From Anthonomus grandis grandis (taxonomy: Eukaryota; Arthropoda; Insecta; Coleoptera; Curculionidae): a stretch of DNA of 64,000 bases. A model generated the notes under the pieces. It worked only from the letters and a program-made list of their open reading frames with translations. It ran no database searches and was not told where the DNA came from. Made by a program: the position numbers and the translations under genes. This document shows positions 63,961 to 64,000 of this stretch, piece by piece. Numbering within the stretch: the first letter of the stretch is position 1; every line of letters starts with the position of its first letter. The stretch covers positions 29,312,774 through 29,376,773 of the forward strand of contig NC_065555.1 in NCBI RefSeq assembly GCF_022605725.1, in the 5' to 3' direction.

Positions 63961-64000
63961 CGGAAAATGAAAACACAAGTTTTGTTGGAAAGCAATGTTC

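Noticed and set aside
1..64000. tRNA, rRNA, CRISPR arrays, prokaryotic defence operons
   Set aside because: I scanned for cloverleaf-like blocks, spaced direct repeats and co-directional gene clusters and saw none; all large frames are eukaryotic host exons or TE proteins. A tRNAscan run would be the decisive check for tRNAs.

Overview
The window is AT-rich animal DNA, almost certainly from an insect genome. A beetle or other TE-rich insect is plausible, but the species cannot be told from sequence alone. Bacterial-style operons, ribosome binding sites, CRISPR arrays and RNA genes were not seen. The content is two host genes split by GT-AG introns, embedded in layers of decaying and nested transposable elements (TEs).

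Host genes. (1) The first five coding exons of Vps13D (bridge-like lipid transfer protein) lie on the minus strand, from the ATG at 25785 down to 2877. A non-coding 5' exon ends at 25990, and the gene continues off the left edge. (2) A complete mRpL1 gene (mitochondrial ribosomal protein uL1m) lies on the plus strand, with eight coding exons from 34402 to 58933 and a 363-residue product. All splice phases agree in both genes. They are divergent, with about 8.4 kb between the first Vps13D exon and the mRpL1 ATG.

Layout. 1-1016: 3' end of a non-LTR retrotransposon. 1496-2481: LTR-like repeat split by a 707-bp inverted-repeat element. 2877-25990: Vps13D exons, with introns full of CR1/jockey-like retrotransposons, a transposon-derived DUF7869-like gene (16.65-19.31 kb) and a Tc1/mariner-type element with 285-bp terminal inverted repeats that carries two nested insertions (19.99-24.0 kb). 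26.58-31.36 kb: a nearly complete CR1-like element with an open 922-residue ORF2 and a duplicated 5' region. 34.4-58.9 kb: mRpL1. Its intron 2 holds retrotransposon pieces. Its intron 3 holds a MULE with FAR1-like and SWIM zinc fingers, nested retrotransposons and a Tigger/pogo derivative. Its intron 6 holds a Ty3/gypsy remnant and a piggyBac element. 59-63 kb: more retrotransposon remnants. 63.5-64 kb: a broken OTU protease sequence.

How it fits together. Host introns fall into two classes: short ones (59-310 bp) without TEs and long ones (2.9-15 kb) whose length is mostly TEs. Many insertions can be ordered in time because one element interrupts another, and several have readable target-site duplications. 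I found no convincing new cellular system. The most interesting material is the nested TE architecture, the long-TIR mariner, the inverted-repeat element with its empty site in the same window, the CR1-like element with duplicated 5' region, and the OTU and DUF7869-like remnants.
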